NCBI RefSeq assembly: GCF_016406125.1
Contig: NZ_CP066339.1
Coordinates: forward strand, 124,001 to 188,000
Length of the DNA: 64,000 nucleotides
Direction: 5' to 3'
Source of the DNA: Alicyclobacillus sp. SO9
GTDB taxonomy: Bacteria; Bacillota; Bacilli; Alicyclobacillales; Alicyclobacillaceae
Position numbers and translations under genes: made by a program. Numbering within the stretch: the stretch's first letter is position 1; every line of letters begins with the position of its first letter. The notes below the pieces were generated by a model. It searched no databases and was not told where the DNA came from. It saw only the letters and a program-made list of their open reading frames with translations. Shown in pieces: positions 34,931 through 43,964 of this stretch.

Positions 34931-35851
34931 CTAGGAATTCACCATGGAACGCAGAACAAAACCTACATTTGCGGGCCGCTCTGCCAAGCGACGCATGAAG
35001 TATGCATACCAGTCGTTTCCAAATGGAACGTAGACGCGAACTGGGTAACCTTGCTGGACGAGTTGGAGTTGCAGCTGGGTTCGAATGCCATAGAGCATTT
35101 GAAATTCGTACTGTTCCTTAGGAATACTGTGTTGAGCGATAAACTGTTTCATGGTTTCGATAATGGCTTCGTCATGTGTCGCCATGGCCGTGAAACAGCC
35201 GCTCAACAAGTGATTCTGCATGAGTTTGACCAAGTTGTCGTCAACATCTTTCTTTTCTGGGAAGGCGACCGATGCAGGTTCCTTGTACGCTCCTTTGACC
35301 ATCCGCAAGCTCACTCCGTGTTGCCCCAGTGTCTTTACGTCAGCTTCGCTTTTGTAGAGGTAGGATTGTATAACAAGACCAATACTCTCGGGGAATTCTG
35401 CGTGAACTTTGTTGAAGATGTCGAGTGTTACTTCGTTATGATCGTAGTCTTCCATGTCAATGCGTACAAAGTTGTTGTATGAGTGAGCTTTTGCAGCAAT
35501 TTGCCTGACGTTGTCCAAGCAAAACTCTTTATCAATATCGAGGCCAAGTTGCGTGAGTTTTACGGACAGGCGGGAATTGACCCCTTCGTCCTTAATGGTA
35601 TCAAGGGTTCTCAGACAGTAATTCGTGGACTCTGCGGCTTCTTCTTTGGTGAAGACGGATTCGCCCAGATGATCGAGTGTGACAGCCAATCCATCCTTGT
35701 TGAGTGACTTTGTAAAAGACATGGCGTCCGGAATGCTCATTCCAGCCACAAAGCGATGAGCACCAAAGCGTAATCCATATTTTTTTGCCAAATTATTGGC
35801 CGTTCGGTTTTTTGCCATGAACAGCAACATGTTTCTCAAGGCTTGTTCCAC
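34931..35851 (-). CDS. putB: Proline dehydrogenase
   Basis: 306 residues from GTG35851, with AGGAGG 9 nt upstream; this gives the length of B. subtilis PutB, while further upstream starts only add a basic tail. FAD-dependent TIM-barrel enzyme: RLSVKLTQLGLD, NFVRIDMEDY, RMVKGAYKEP, ATHDEAII, EFQMLYGIR and the proline-binding RRLAERPAN. It oxidises proline to pyrroline-5-carboxylate, which RocA (37978) turns into glutamate. A consensus sigma-54 promoter lies 183 nt upstream, with an 11-nt repeat array beyond it. Confidence 0.94.
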   Translation of the reverse strand: MEQALRNMLLFMAKNRTANNLAKKYGLRFGAHRFVAGMSIPDAMSFTKSLNKDGLAVTLDHLGESVFTKEEAAESTNYCLRTLDTIKDEGVNSRLSVKLTQLGLDIDKEFCLDNVRQIAAKAHSYNNFVRIDMEDYDHNEVTLDIFNKVHAEFPESIGLVIQSYLYKSEADVKTLGQHGVSLRMVKGAYKEPASVAFPEKKDVDDNLVKLMQNHLLSGCFTAMATHDEAIIETMKQFIAQHSIPKEQYEFQMLYGIRTQLQLQLVQQGYPVRVYVPFGNDWYAYFMRRLAERPANVGFVLRSMVNS

Positions 35852-36033
35852 TGTTCTCGACCTCCTCTGATCTTCGGTACCGTTGTTGACAGACCTTGGT
35901 TTAGCCAATGAGACTGCACACCTTAAGCCTTGCTTATAAGACAGAGAAATTCACATGCTTGTAAGACTAGACAAATTCAATAGATAAATGCTGTTTCTTA
36001 GCATGCTCCTCATAATCCTGTAATTGCTACAAT

Positions 36034-36048
36034 GCAAAATACGTGCCA
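36034..36048 (-). promoter_or_regulatory. Sigma-54 (SigL) promoter of putB
   Basis: On the minus strand TGGCACGTATTTTGC matches the -24/-12 consensus TGGCACG-N4-TTGC exactly. It points toward putB, with a leader of about 170 nt. Confidence 0.85.
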
Positions 36049-36076
36049 AACAGTCATTGGAAAAAGCAGTGTATGA

Positions 36077-36219
36077 GAACACGTGTTGAATCGAAACTGA
36101 GTCCATGTTGAGTCCATGTTGAATCCCTGCTGAACACGTGTTAAATCGCAACTGAATCCGTGTTGAATCCATCTTGAACACGTGTTGAATCCCTGCTGAA
36201 CATGTGCTGCATACATGCG
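36077..36219. repeat. Array of thirteen 11-nt repeats, probable phased enhancer of the sigma-54 activator
   Basis: Units run without a gap at 36077, 36088, 36099 and so on every 11 nt to 36219; consensus GAATCCNTGTT. Units 1, 6 and 10 are the perfect palindrome-bearing GAACACGTGTT, and unit 12 (GAACATGTGCT) is close. The array lies 29-171 nt upstream of the putB sigma-54 promoter and before the activator gene, where enhancer sites are expected. The spacing keeps all units on one face of the helix. Confidence 0.85.
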
Positions 36220-36375
36220 ATGAACATCAGAGGATGGTAAACGACCGCTACACATTCAAATGCTTAAACATATCTGTCTGCGAATGTGTTTAATATATGA
36301 ACATATTTGTACAAATATTGACGGGGTCTACACATCTGCTACCATGAGAGAAAGGCTTCCCGAGGAGGGCCAGGT

Positions 36376-37833
36376 TTGTCACAGACTCCTGATTGGAATC
36401 AAATTTTGCTCCCGGTGTTATTGAATACGGTCTATGAAGCTGTAACTATTGTGGATAGTGATGGAATCGTTCGCCACTGGAACGATGCTGCAGAACAGTT
36501 GTACGGGATTCCTGCAGACGACATTGTGGGAAAGTCGATTCTCGATTTCTCCTGGAAATCTCTCATGGTTGAGCGTGTTCTGCAGGATGGTGTCGCGATT
36601 GAACATGCATACCATGAACCTCGCCCTGGTGTGCATGTGCTCATTAATACATCTCCGTTGGTTGTTTCGGGACAGACCGTGGGAGCGGTTTCTGTGGAGC
36701 AGGATGTGACGTCCATCGTGCGCCTAGGTCAGGAACTGATGCAGACAAACAGCTTGAGGGCGATACCGAGAAGCGAAAGCGACAATCAGCAAAACAACCC
36801 AAATCCGTGGGCGGCAGTGTGGGGACACAGTCCGGTTCTGAGAGAAGCCGTGCACACGGCGTCAAGAGCGGCTGGCACAGACGCCACGGTGCTGATTACG
36901 GGTGAGTCAGGTGTTGGGAAAGAGCTGTTCGCTCATGCTATCCACAAGATGAGCAGTCGTGCTGACGGGCGTTTTATCGCGATCAATTGTGGAGCGATTC
37001 CAAAACACTTATTCGAAAGCGAACTCTTTGGGTACAATCCGGGAGCTTTTACCGGGGCGGACAGAAAGGGACGGCAAGGTAAACTTGAACTGGCGCGGGG
37101 AGGAACGTTGTTCCTCGATGAAATCGGTGAATTGCCCCTAGACTTGCAGGTGAAACTCCTGCGTGTTCTTGAAGAGGGCACATACTATCCGGTGGGTTCA
37201 GACACTCCTGTAGAAGCGAATGTCAGAGTGCTTGCTGCCACAAACCAGGAATTACAGCATCTGATTGAAAAGAACGAGTTTCGCAGAGACTTGTTTTACC
37301 GTTTGAATGTGGTGCAAATTGGTGTCCCGCCGTTGCGGGAACGGTTAGAGGACATACCGCTTCTCACACAGAGGTATCTGCAGGAGTTCTCGCTCAAGTT
37401 CAACCGGCCGATTCCGGAGCTCAATCCCGAAGTCACCATTACATTAATGCGCTACGATTGGCCGGGAAATGTGCGACAGCTGCGCAATACTATCCAGCGA
37501 CTCGTGATTCTCTCAGAGGAGGGTCATGTCCATGTCCATCACTTGCCCCATGAATTGCGTCAGGATTCTGCTTGGCAAGGATTAGGGACTTGGGACAGCC
37601 AAAGTAACACTGCAGAACAGCCGGCGGCAACAGACGTGCCATTGGGTGCTTTTCGAAATCCTGCAGCAGGAGGACAGTTTTTTTCACTTCAAGGCAGGCA
37701 CGTGACAAGGGAGGATATTCTTCAGGCTCTGCACCGGACCTATGGGAACAAAACGGCTGCCGCAAAGCTTCTGGGTATTTCTCGCGGAACACTCTACAAT
37801 TATATACAGCGATTTCAAATTCGCTCAGAGTAA
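36376..37833 (+). CDS. Sigma-54-dependent activator, PAS-AAA-HTH (RocR-like)
   Basis: 485 residues from TTG36376 (GAGGAGG, 7-nt gap). An N-terminal PAS domain (about 10-115; VDSDGIVRHWNDAAEQLYGI) probably senses a small molecule. The central AAA+ domain has Walker A GESGVGKE (from residue 176), the sigma-54 contact loop GAFTGA (223-228), Walker B LFLDEIGE and an arginine finger region. The C-terminal Fis-type helix-turn-helix is NKTAAAKLLGISRGTLYNYI. Between putB and rocA, both with sigma-54 promoters, it is the natural activator of proline or arginine catabolism, like RocR of B. subtilis. Confidence 0.92.
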   Translation: MSQTPDWNQILLPVLLNTVYEAVTIVDSDGIVRHWNDAAEQLYGIPADDIVGKSILDFSWKSLMVERVLQDGVAIEHAYHEPRPGVHVLINTSPLVVSGQTVGAVSVEQDVTSIVRLGQELMQTNSLRAIPRSESDNQQNNPNPWAAVWGHSPVLREAVHTASRAAGTDATVLITGESGVGKELFAHAIHKMSSRADGRFIAINCGAIPKHLFESELFGYNPGAFTGADRKGRQGKLELARGGTLFLDEIGELPLDLQVKLLRVLEEGTYYPVGSDTPVEANVRVLAATNQELQHLIEKNEFRRDLFYRLNVVQIGVPPLRERLEDIPLLTQRYLQEFSLKFNRPIPELNPEVTITLMRYDWPGNVRQLRNTIQRLVILSEEGHVHVHHLPHELRQDSAWQGLGTWDSQSNTAEQPAATDVPLGAFRNPAAGGQFFSLQGRHVTREDILQALHRTYGNKTAAAKLLGISRGTLYNYIQRFQIRSE

Positions 37834-37841
37834 ATGGCACA

Positions 37842-37889
37842 CTGATGAGAAGGTATGCTGATGAGAAGGCATACTGTTGAGAAAATCAC
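37842..37889. repeat. Three 16-nt repeats upstream of the rocA promoter
   Basis: CTGATGAGAAGGTATG and variants at 37842, 37858 and 37874, ending 15 nt before the -24 element. They differ from the 11-nt putB array, so either they bind another factor or are a neutral slippage product. Confidence 0.75.
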
Positions 37890-37904
37890 ACAGATCTGAG
37901 TAAG

Positions 37905-37919
37905 TGGCACAATACTTGC
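37905..37919 (+). promoter_or_regulatory. Sigma-54 (SigL) promoter of rocA
   Basis: TGGCACAATACTTGC, with GG and GC exactly 12 nt apart, 59 nt before the rocA start codon. Confidence 0.85.
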
Positions 37920-37977
37920 GTAGTAATCAGCAGGCGAGGCAAGATAAAAACCAATTATACATAGGGGAGGATTTTAC

Positions 37978-39525
37978 ATGACACTTCAGCCGTATTCAAA
38001 TGAACCTGTTATTGACTACAGTGTTGAGGAGAACAAAAACAAGCTGCTTCAAGCACTCGACAAGGTGAAGTCTGAGTTTGGAAAATCCTATCCTTTATGG
38101 GTAGGCGGCCGTGATGTCGAAACGGACACCAAACAGGAGTCTGTAAATCCGGCAAAGAAGACAGAAGTCATTGGCTATCTCAGTCAGGCCAACAAGAGTG
38201 TCATTGACGATGCCTTTACGGCAGCGAATAAAGCGTTCGAGAGTTGGAGCCAAGTTTCTTTCGGAGAGCGTGCTCTGTACCTGATTAAGGCAGCGGCTGT
38301 GATGCGCCGCCGGAAAATGGAATTGATGGCATGGCAGGTGTATGAATCCGGAAAGAACTGGGCGGAAGCTGACGGGGACGTCAACGAAGCCATCGACTTT
38401 TTGGAATACTATGCGCGCCAGGCTATGGAACTTGGCAAAGGTAAACCCCTGCAGTATTACCCAGGTGAAGACAACAGCATGATTTACCTTCCGCTGGGTG
38501 TCGGCGTGGTCATTCCGCCCTGGAACTTCCCGTTGGCTATTCTGACTGGAACCACCATGTCTGCGGTGGTGACTGGGAACACTGTGTTGTTGAAACCGGC
38601 GCCTCAGTCTTCTGTGATGGCGGCCAAGTTTATTGAAATCATGAAGGAAATTCAGCTGCCTGAGGGTGTTATCAACTTTGTCCCTGGCGATCCCGCTGAA
38701 ATCGGCGACTACATGACCGGCAATAATGATACTCGGTTTGTGTCATTTACGGGATCGAAGGCGACAGGTCTTCACATTGACGAGCACGCACACAAAACCA
38801 GCGAGGGCCAGCGCTACATCAAGCGGGTTGTCGCGGAGATGGGCGGCAAGGACGGTATTGTGGTCGACGAAACTGCTGATACCGAAGCGGCAGCCCAAGG
38901 CATCGTGGACTCTGCGTTTGCGTTCCAGGGGCAGAAGTGTTCAGCGGGATCGCGCGCAATTATCCATGAAGCTGTGTTCGACGAAGTGATGGACAAAGTT
39001 GTAGAAAAAGTAAAGGCCATCAAGACTGGCCCTGCAGCCGAAAACCACTTCATGGGTCCTGTAATTGACGACAAGGCGTTCAAAAAGATTACGGGCTACA
39101 TTGAAATTGGCAAAAAGGAAGCGAAACTGCTGGTGGGCGGCAACTCGGACGACTCTGAAGGCTACTATGTAGATCCCACAGTTTTTGTCTGCGACAGCAA
39201 CAAAGCCCGTATTATGCAGGAAGAGATTTTTGGGCCTGTCCTCGCAGTGGTCAAGGTGAAGGACTTCGAGGAAGGGATTCGGGTCTTCAACGATACAGAG
39301 TATGGATTGACGGGTGCTGTGTTCTCCAAGATTCGCAGTCGTCTGGAATACGCACGCCGCTTCATGATGTGCGGCAACCTGTACTTCAACCGCAAGTGCA
39401 CAGGTTCATTGGTTGGCATCCAGCCCTTCGGCGGATTCAACATGTCCGGCACCGACGCCAAAGCAGGCGGCCCTGACTATCTGCTGAACTTCGTCCAGCC
39501 AAAGACCATTACGGACCACTTTTAA
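37978..39525 (+). CDS. rocA: L-glutamate gamma-semialdehyde (1-pyrroline-5-carboxylate) dehydrogenase
   Basis: 515 residues, the usual length, from ATG37978 behind GGGGAGG. NAD-dependent aldehyde dehydrogenase: PPWNFPLAI, FTGSKATG, the general base Glu in EMGGKDG, and the nucleophile Cys321 in FQGQKCSAGSR. It converts glutamate semialdehyde to glutamate, completing the proline pathway started by PutB. The gene has its own sigma-54 promoter and a strong terminator at 39635. Confidence 0.96.
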   Translation: MTLQPYSNEPVIDYSVEENKNKLLQALDKVKSEFGKSYPLWVGGRDVETDTKQESVNPAKKTEVIGYLSQANKSVIDDAFTAANKAFESWSQVSFGERALYLIKAAAVMRRRKMELMAWQVYESGKNWAEADGDVNEAIDFLEYYARQAMELGKGKPLQYYPGEDNSMIYLPLGVGVVIPPWNFPLAILTGTTMSAVVTGNTVLLKPAPQSSVMAAKFIEIMKEIQLPEGVINFVPGDPAEIGDYMTGNNDTRFVSFTGSKATGLHIDEHAHKTSEGQRYIKRVVAEMGGKDGIVVDETADTEAAAQGIVDSAFAFQGQKCSAGSRAIIHEAVFDEVMDKVVEKVKAIKTGPAAENHFMGPVIDDKAFKKITGYIEIGKKEAKLLVGGNSDDSEGYYVDPTVFVCDSNKARIMQEEIFGPVLAVVKVKDFEEGIRVFNDTEYGLTGAVFSKIRSRLEYARRFMMCGNLYFNRKCTGSLVGIQPFGGFNMSGTDAKAGGPDYLLNFVQPKTITDHF

Positions 39526-39634
39526 TCATACTTGTTAAAGACGTAAGAGTGTTTCATCGCCGGGCACTGGCGATGGCTTGGCAAACGATGAGACTCTGAG
39601 CGCATCCGCTCCGTTCTGTGAAGAGAGATAGTGA

Positions 39635-39680
39635 TAACCGGCGGTGTGAATCGAAAGCTATCGATTCGGCCGCCGGTTTT
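39635..39680 (+). terminator. Terminator after rocA
   Basis: AACCGGCGG-TGTGAATCG pairs with CGATTCGG-CCGCCGGTT, followed by TTTT. About 110 nt behind the stop codon. Confidence 0.8.
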
Positions 39681-39852
39681 CTATCCGTATAACGACATGC
39701 AAGTACCGCAACGGACTTGCGCTGCTTACGACGGGTGTACGTCAGAACAAGGAAAAGCAGCATGTATCATTGTACATGCTGCTTGGGGTGCAATTCAGGA
39801 CTCTGCCGCTTAAAACTGAACTGGCTGTCTGTTGACTACCATATTTAAGCAG

Positions 39853-39936
39853 ATTTACGCAGTTTGGAACTTAATTTACGCAGTGTGGAATTTGACTTAA
39901 GCCGTGTGGAACTTAATTTACGCAGTGTGTACCTTG
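39853..39936. repeat. Four 21-nt tandem repeats overlapping a gene end
   Basis: Units ATTTACGCAGTGTGGAACTTA and variants at 39853, 39874, 39895 and 39916. The fourth encodes the last residues (KVHTA) and stop codon of the minus-strand gene. No gene lies between the rocA terminator and this array. Confidence 0.9.
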
Positions 39937-40814
39937 TTTAGACGAACTGCATCAATTTTTCTGCATCCGTACAAAAACAAGCCGAGTATAATGATGCGAA
40001 CTAAAATCGTTAAAATGGACCACCAAAGATAATACGAATCAGGGTATCTATGTCCCCAGAATATTGGATTGTTGGTGATGTGCCAAAGAGCCGTCTGCAC
40101 TGTGTCACGTAACATTGGCCAAATGGTCAATGCAATAGAGAGAATCCAAGGTGCAAGACCCACTTTGCGGTTTCCAGTCCACGCGTAACTTGCAAGGGAG
40201 AGAACTAATAGCAGCAGGTATCCTGCCAATTCCGGGCCCCCAAGCGGCTGGAATATGGGATACTCAGCAAAGATCACAGCATCCAATGAAAACTGGTGAG
40301 CGATTCTCACGATGAACCAGATGATGTAAAAAGGAGCCAGCGACAGGAATAGAGCTATGCGGTCGGTTCGTTTCCTTGTGTAAATCAGCATAAAAAAAGC
40401 CACCGCAAATCCAAGCCATGCCTGGAGATGTGACAGGAAGGGATTGGTATTCCATAGGAGTACCCAGTTGGGTGTCGGCAAATGCTTCATCGTTGCGGGA
40501 ATAATATCCTGGGCACGCATTTGGACGAACATAGATATCATAAAAATCGTCAAGAATAGTGCTGAGGAAGCCAAGAACCAATTTGGTGAAATGCCATAGG
40601 TTTGGCGAACAATGTGCCGGCGAACTTCCTTTACGGTTCCAAATGACGCCAAAGCTGACTTGCTTGCTTCTTCCTGATTCAGTTCTCTTTTTATCCCTGA
40701 TTGCACTGCCTCTTCCAAGTGTCCCTGCATTTCTTCTTTCCAGTTCCGGCGTTCACGTTTCGAAAGATATGTACCTTTGAATATCTTTGAAAAGTAACTA
40801 TCGAATTCATTCAT
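39918..40814 (-). CDS. Membrane protein with N-terminal permease-prefix-like domain
   Basis: 298 residues from ATG40814, overlapping the padR stop (ATGA) with AAGGTGG upstream. The first ~80 residues (RRNWKEEMQGHLEEAV, then ASKSALASFGTVKEVRRHI) resemble the helical permease prefix domain found on ABC permeases and PadR-linked membrane proteins. Six to seven membrane helices follow. Paired with padR by translational coupling, it is probably the PadR-controlled membrane stress protein. No ATPase gene is adjacent. Confidence 0.75.
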   Translation of the reverse strand: MNEFDSYFSKIFKGTYLSKRERRNWKEEMQGHLEEAVQSGIKRELNQEEASKSALASFGTVKEVRRHIVRQTYGISPNWFLASSALFLTIFMISMFVQMRAQDIIPATMKHLPTPNWVLLWNTNPFLSHLQAWLGFAVAFFMLIYTRKRTDRIALFLSLAPFYIIWFIVRIAHQFSLDAVIFAEYPIFQPLGGPELAGYLLLLVLSLASYAWTGNRKVGLAPWILSIALTIWPMLRDTVQTALWHITNNPIFWGHRYPDSYYLWWSILTILVRIIILGLFLYGCRKIDAVRLNKVHTA

Positions 40815-41149
40815 TCGAATTCCACCTTCCCCAGAAACCTCGATAACACGCGCTGTTCTGCTGTCCACTCGCTGCGAATCTTTGTCAATTGTTCTTTTCC
40901 GATCTCGTTCAACTTGTAATACCGACGCCGAGGCCCGTTCTCCTTGTCGGTTCCCCAGTAGCCTTCAATCCATCCTTCGGCTTCAAGTCGTTTTAGCGCT
41001 GGGTACAGCGAACCCTCTTTAAGGCTCAGTGAACCTTCCGTCCGGTGGTTTACTCTTTGAGCAATCTCGTAGCCGTAGGAGTCTCCAGTAGACAGGATTG
41101 ACAGCAGAATTCCGTCCATGTATCCGCGTATACGTTCGTTACGCATCAT
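40811..41149 (-). CDS. PadR family transcriptional regulator
   Basis: 112 residues. Winged helix with GDSYGYEIAQRV, the wing segment LSLKEGSLYPALKRLEAEGWI and RRRYYKLNEIGKEQL, followed by the dimerising helix. PadR repressors respond to phenolics, drugs or membrane stress. An ideal operator lies directly upstream, suggesting self-repression of the padR-membrane protein operon. Confidence 0.93.
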   Translation of the reverse strand: MMRNERIRGYMDGILLSILSTGDSYGYEIAQRVNHRTEGSLSLKEGSLYPALKRLEAEGWIEGYWGTDKENGPRRRYYKLNEIGKEQLTKIRSEWTAEQRVLSRFLGKVEFE

Positions 41150-41159
41150 TTCACCCTTT

Positions 41160-41188
41160 CTATATACATCGTTTATCTATGTATATAG
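41160..41188 (-). promoter_or_regulatory. Putative PadR operator
   Basis: Perfect 10-bp inverted repeat CTATATACAT-N9-ATGTATATAG, starting 10 nt before the padR start codon. PadR proteins commonly bind ATGT...ACAT-type palindromes of this size. Confidence 0.75.
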
Positions 41189-41234
41189 TATCCGGAAATG
41201 TTGAACAGATCAATTGCGTTACCGCAGGCTGTCA

Positions 41235-41579
41235 TCAAAGCATGCTTTCGGGGTCTTCTGGGTCATCGTCTTCCTCCCCAAACACAACCATTTCTCGGTA
41301 GTCTGGACTCACATCGCTGTGCACACCGAGGATTTCTTCAATTAAAACCTCTAATTCCAAATTGCCGAAAAGATAGTCGTAAAACCGATCTTCAAGATGA
41401 AGCCTGTGACCCTCGTCTTTCACGTCTCCCACTCGCAGGACTGTGTCGAGCAGCATCTTCTCCTCGTCATCGAGAAATTCTATCTCATCTGCTCCGAAGA
41501 ATTCAGTGATTTTATCGGATTTTGCATTGAGAGAGAACGCTAACTCCAATAAGTCTTGCAACAGTTCCACTTTCTTCAT
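41235..41579 (-). CDS. Small acidic protein of unknown function
   Basis: 114 residues from ATG41579, with GAGGTG 7 nt upstream. Very acidic, mainly helical, ending in a run of Asp/Glu (FGEEDDDPEDPESML). No membrane segment or recognised domain. It could be a small adaptor or an intracellular regulator; nothing in the sequence decides. It is divergent from the secreted protein gene at 41691 and upstream of padR on the same strand. Confidence 0.6.
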   Translation of the reverse strand: MKKVELLQDLLELAFSLNAKSDKITEFFGADEIEFLDDEEKMLLDTVLRVGDVKDEGHRLHLEDRFYDYLFGNLELEVLIEEILGVHSDVSPDYREMVVFGEEDDDPEDPESML

Positions 41580-41690
41580 TTCCAATCACCTCTTTAAAAT
41601 TATCAATCAAACCCGGAATCCTTGAACTATCCTTGAGATAGCTCGCTTACGATGTCATCCAACATACTGGATGACAAAGGAGTCAAGCTG

Positions 41691-42692
41691 TTGTCTTTTA
41701 AAAAACGGCGCAAACGCACAACCATACCTATTCTTAGTTCTGTACTGTTTCTCGCTGGATGCGCCGTCGTGCTGACTACAGCCGTTACACACAAGACTGT
41801 GAGTCCACAACGTGATGTAAAGTCAATGCCTGGCAGTCCGACAGCGGGGCACAGCCATTTTCGTATTGCGGCCTACGATGGTGACAGCGACAAGACCCAT
41901 TCTCCATCTGATACGGATGAATTTGTGTTGGACAAGCCTGCCACAGCCAAACTCGCGCCAAATTCTGCGCCAAGTCAGTCGTCACAGTCTCATGCAGCTA
42001 AGCCCAACCTCAAGCCAAAAATTGTTCTCCTGTTCCGTCTCCATACGACGAAAAACCTGCAGGGTGTCACTGCTTATGGAAATCATGTCTACGCAGGCTT
42101 TGATATGGGTCACGGTAAAGGGGAAATTCGCGAATACACCATGTCGGGTCAACTTGTGAAAAACTCTGGACTTTTACCTATCGGTCACTCCGCTTCCTTA
42201 TCCTACAATCAGGCAAACGGGCTCATCTACGTTACAAACGGAGGCGGGACGCATTCTACCAAGATTGCCGAAGTCAACATGAGCCTCAAGCACCCCAGAG
42301 TCGTCAAAACAATCAACTTGGGCTCATTCGGCCACTCCGGTCTGGTTGCAGTAGACAGTGTGCATCAGCGGTTGTGGGTGCATACTGCTGCCAACGATCA
42401 CGCTCCCATCACGTTCCGCTACTGCACAATGTCCGGTAAGGTCCTGAAGAAGTTTACCATTCACAACTTGGGTGTGCCTCAAGGCCTTCTCGTTTATAGC
42501 GGACGACTCTACTACTATACGGACAACACAATCACTGTTCTCAGCGAACAGGGCAAAATCCTCCGAACCTTTCACGTACACTTAGGCGGTGAAAGTGAAG
42601 GGCTGGCCCTTGTGCACGGAACACAGCCCTACCTTGTTTTAGGATTCCACGGCCCAAACCGCTACTACGCGTTAAAGAATTTCACGTCTTAA
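41691..42692 (+). CDS. Exported beta-propeller-like protein
   Basis: About 333 residues from TTG41691, chosen because AAAGGAG lies 8 nt upstream and the product then begins with a basic stretch and a hydrophobic anchor (KKRRKRTTIPILSSVLFLAG). An ATG at 41652 is possible but lacks a ribosome site. After a Ser/Pro/Asp-rich linker to about residue 110, repeated beta-strand units appear (LQGVTAYGNHVYAGFD, ASLSYNQANGLIYVTNGG, GLVAVDSVHQRLWVH, GLLVYSGRLYYYTDN), as in beta-propeller proteins of the SMP-30/NHL/PQQ kind. No catalytic residues can be named. Location outside the membrane is likely. Confidence 0.65.
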   Translation: MSFKKRRKRTTIPILSSVLFLAGCAVVLTTAVTHKTVSPQRDVKSMPGSPTAGHSHFRIAAYDGDSDKTHSPSDTDEFVLDKPATAKLAPNSAPSQSSQSHAAKPNLKPKIVLLFRLHTTKNLQGVTAYGNHVYAGFDMGHGKGEIREYTMSGQLVKNSGLLPIGHSASLSYNQANGLIYVTNGGGTHSTKIAEVNMSLKHPRVVKTINLGSFGHSGLVAVDSVHQRLWVHTAANDHAPITFRYCTMSGKVLKKFTIHNLGVPQGLLVYSGRLYYYTDNTITVLSEQGKILRTFHVHLGGESEGLALVHGTQPYLVLGFHGPNRYYALKNFTS

Positions 42693-42750
42693 AGAACTTC
42701 TTCTCCTAAAGCATTAGTCTCTTAGAGTATTTCAACGTCGCCTTGAGTCC

Positions 42751-43722
42751 TCACGGCAGCCTGAACTCTGCAAACGGGACGCCATAGACAAAGGACGCAC
42801 TGGCTTCATTCAGATTCTCTAAAACAGCATTGTCTAGACTTAATGAAACAGATTTCAGATTGTCTTCCACCTGATTTGGCCGGGACGCACCGACAATGAC
42901 TGTAGACACGGCAGGCCGGGTATAAAGCCACGCTAGTGAGAGTGCCGATGCAGTGGTCGAAAGCTCCGCCGCAGTTTCGGTAACTTTGGCTCCAAGTTGC
43001 AGCCTTTGCTCATCCAGTCTCTCCATAAAGTTCGGATTTGTTTCCCCTCGACTTCCCTTCGGGGCCTTGCCGTCCTGGTACTTTCCGGTCAGAATTCCGC
43101 CTGCTAACGGGAAGTACGGGATGATCCCGATGCCTTCACTGCTACACATGGGTGTCAACTCCCGCTCTGGGCCTCTGTCTGCCATGGAGTAGGATGGCTG
43201 GATGGAGATATAGCGGGCCAGGCCTAAGCGGTCACTAATGGCGAGGGCTTTCATCAACTCCCAGGCCGCATAGTTGGAGGCGCCTATGTAGCGGACTTTG
43301 CCTGAACGAACGAGATCGTCCAGAGCGCGCAGAGTTTCTTCCAGCGGTGTGTGCGGGTCAAAGGAGTGGATTTGATACAAGTCAATGTAGTCAGTCTGCA
43401 ATCGACGCAAACTCTTCTCGATTTGAAGAAACAGGTGCGATCTCGACGATCCCCTGCCGTTCGGCCCCTCATGTCGAGGAAGTCCTGCTTTCGTAGCAAG
43501 TACGACCTCGTGCCGCCTTCCCTTCAGTCCTTCACCGATAATCTCTTCAGATTTCGTGCCGCTATAGATATTCGCCGTATCAATAAAATTGACACCTGCG
43601 TCCATCGCTGTGTGGAGAATGCGAAGGGATGTGTCTTTGTCCGATCGCGATCCAAATGAATTCGTTCCAAGCCCCATCACGGAGACTTCCAGACCACTGT
43701 TTCCTAAGTGACGATATTCCAT
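42751..43722 (-). CDS. Aldo/keto reductase
   Basis: 323 residues from ATG43722, with AAGGAG 8 nt upstream. The AKR barrel shows the tetrad region: Asp in FIDTANIYSGTKSEE (with Tyr), Lys in LATKAGLP, and His in DLYQIHSFDP. NADPH-binding residues lie near IVGASRPNQVEDNL. It belongs to the voltage-channel-beta/YghZ-like group acting on small aldehydes and ketones. The gene stands alone and is divergent from the ECF sigma factor. Confidence 0.9.
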   Translation of the reverse strand: MEYRHLGNSGLEVSVMGLGTNSFGSRSDKDTSLRILHTAMDAGVNFIDTANIYSGTKSEEIIGEGLKGRRHEVVLATKAGLPRHEGPNGRGSSRSHLFLQIEKSLRRLQTDYIDLYQIHSFDPHTPLEETLRALDDLVRSGKVRYIGASNYAAWELMKALAISDRLGLARYISIQPSYSMADRGPERELTPMCSSEGIGIIPYFPLAGGILTGKYQDGKAPKGSRGETNPNFMERLDEQRLQLGAKVTETAAELSTTASALSLAWLYTRPAVSTVIVGASRPNQVEDNLKSVSLSLDNAVLENLNEASASFVYGVPFAEFRLP

Positions 43723-43964
43723 TTGCTTCACTCCTTTTGCCCACATTCTAGCACTGTCCCGACGGATGTCGAAATAATAAGCTGATGAGCAAGATTCGAT
43801 GAGAGAAGAGGATGAGGATGAGGAAATACAGAAAATTTGCAAGGTGCCTCTGCTGAGAACCCCATCGAGCGGCTGATTTTGCAGTATTGTGGTATGAGCG
43901 GGATCGAAACCGCTATGTGAATCGTCTTGAAAGAAGGGGATTCTGTGCTGGAAGGGTGGGGGTC

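Noticed and set aside
39554-39763. Minus-strand frame of 69 codons after rocA
   Set aside because: It covers the rocA terminator hairpin and has no start signal or recognisable product.
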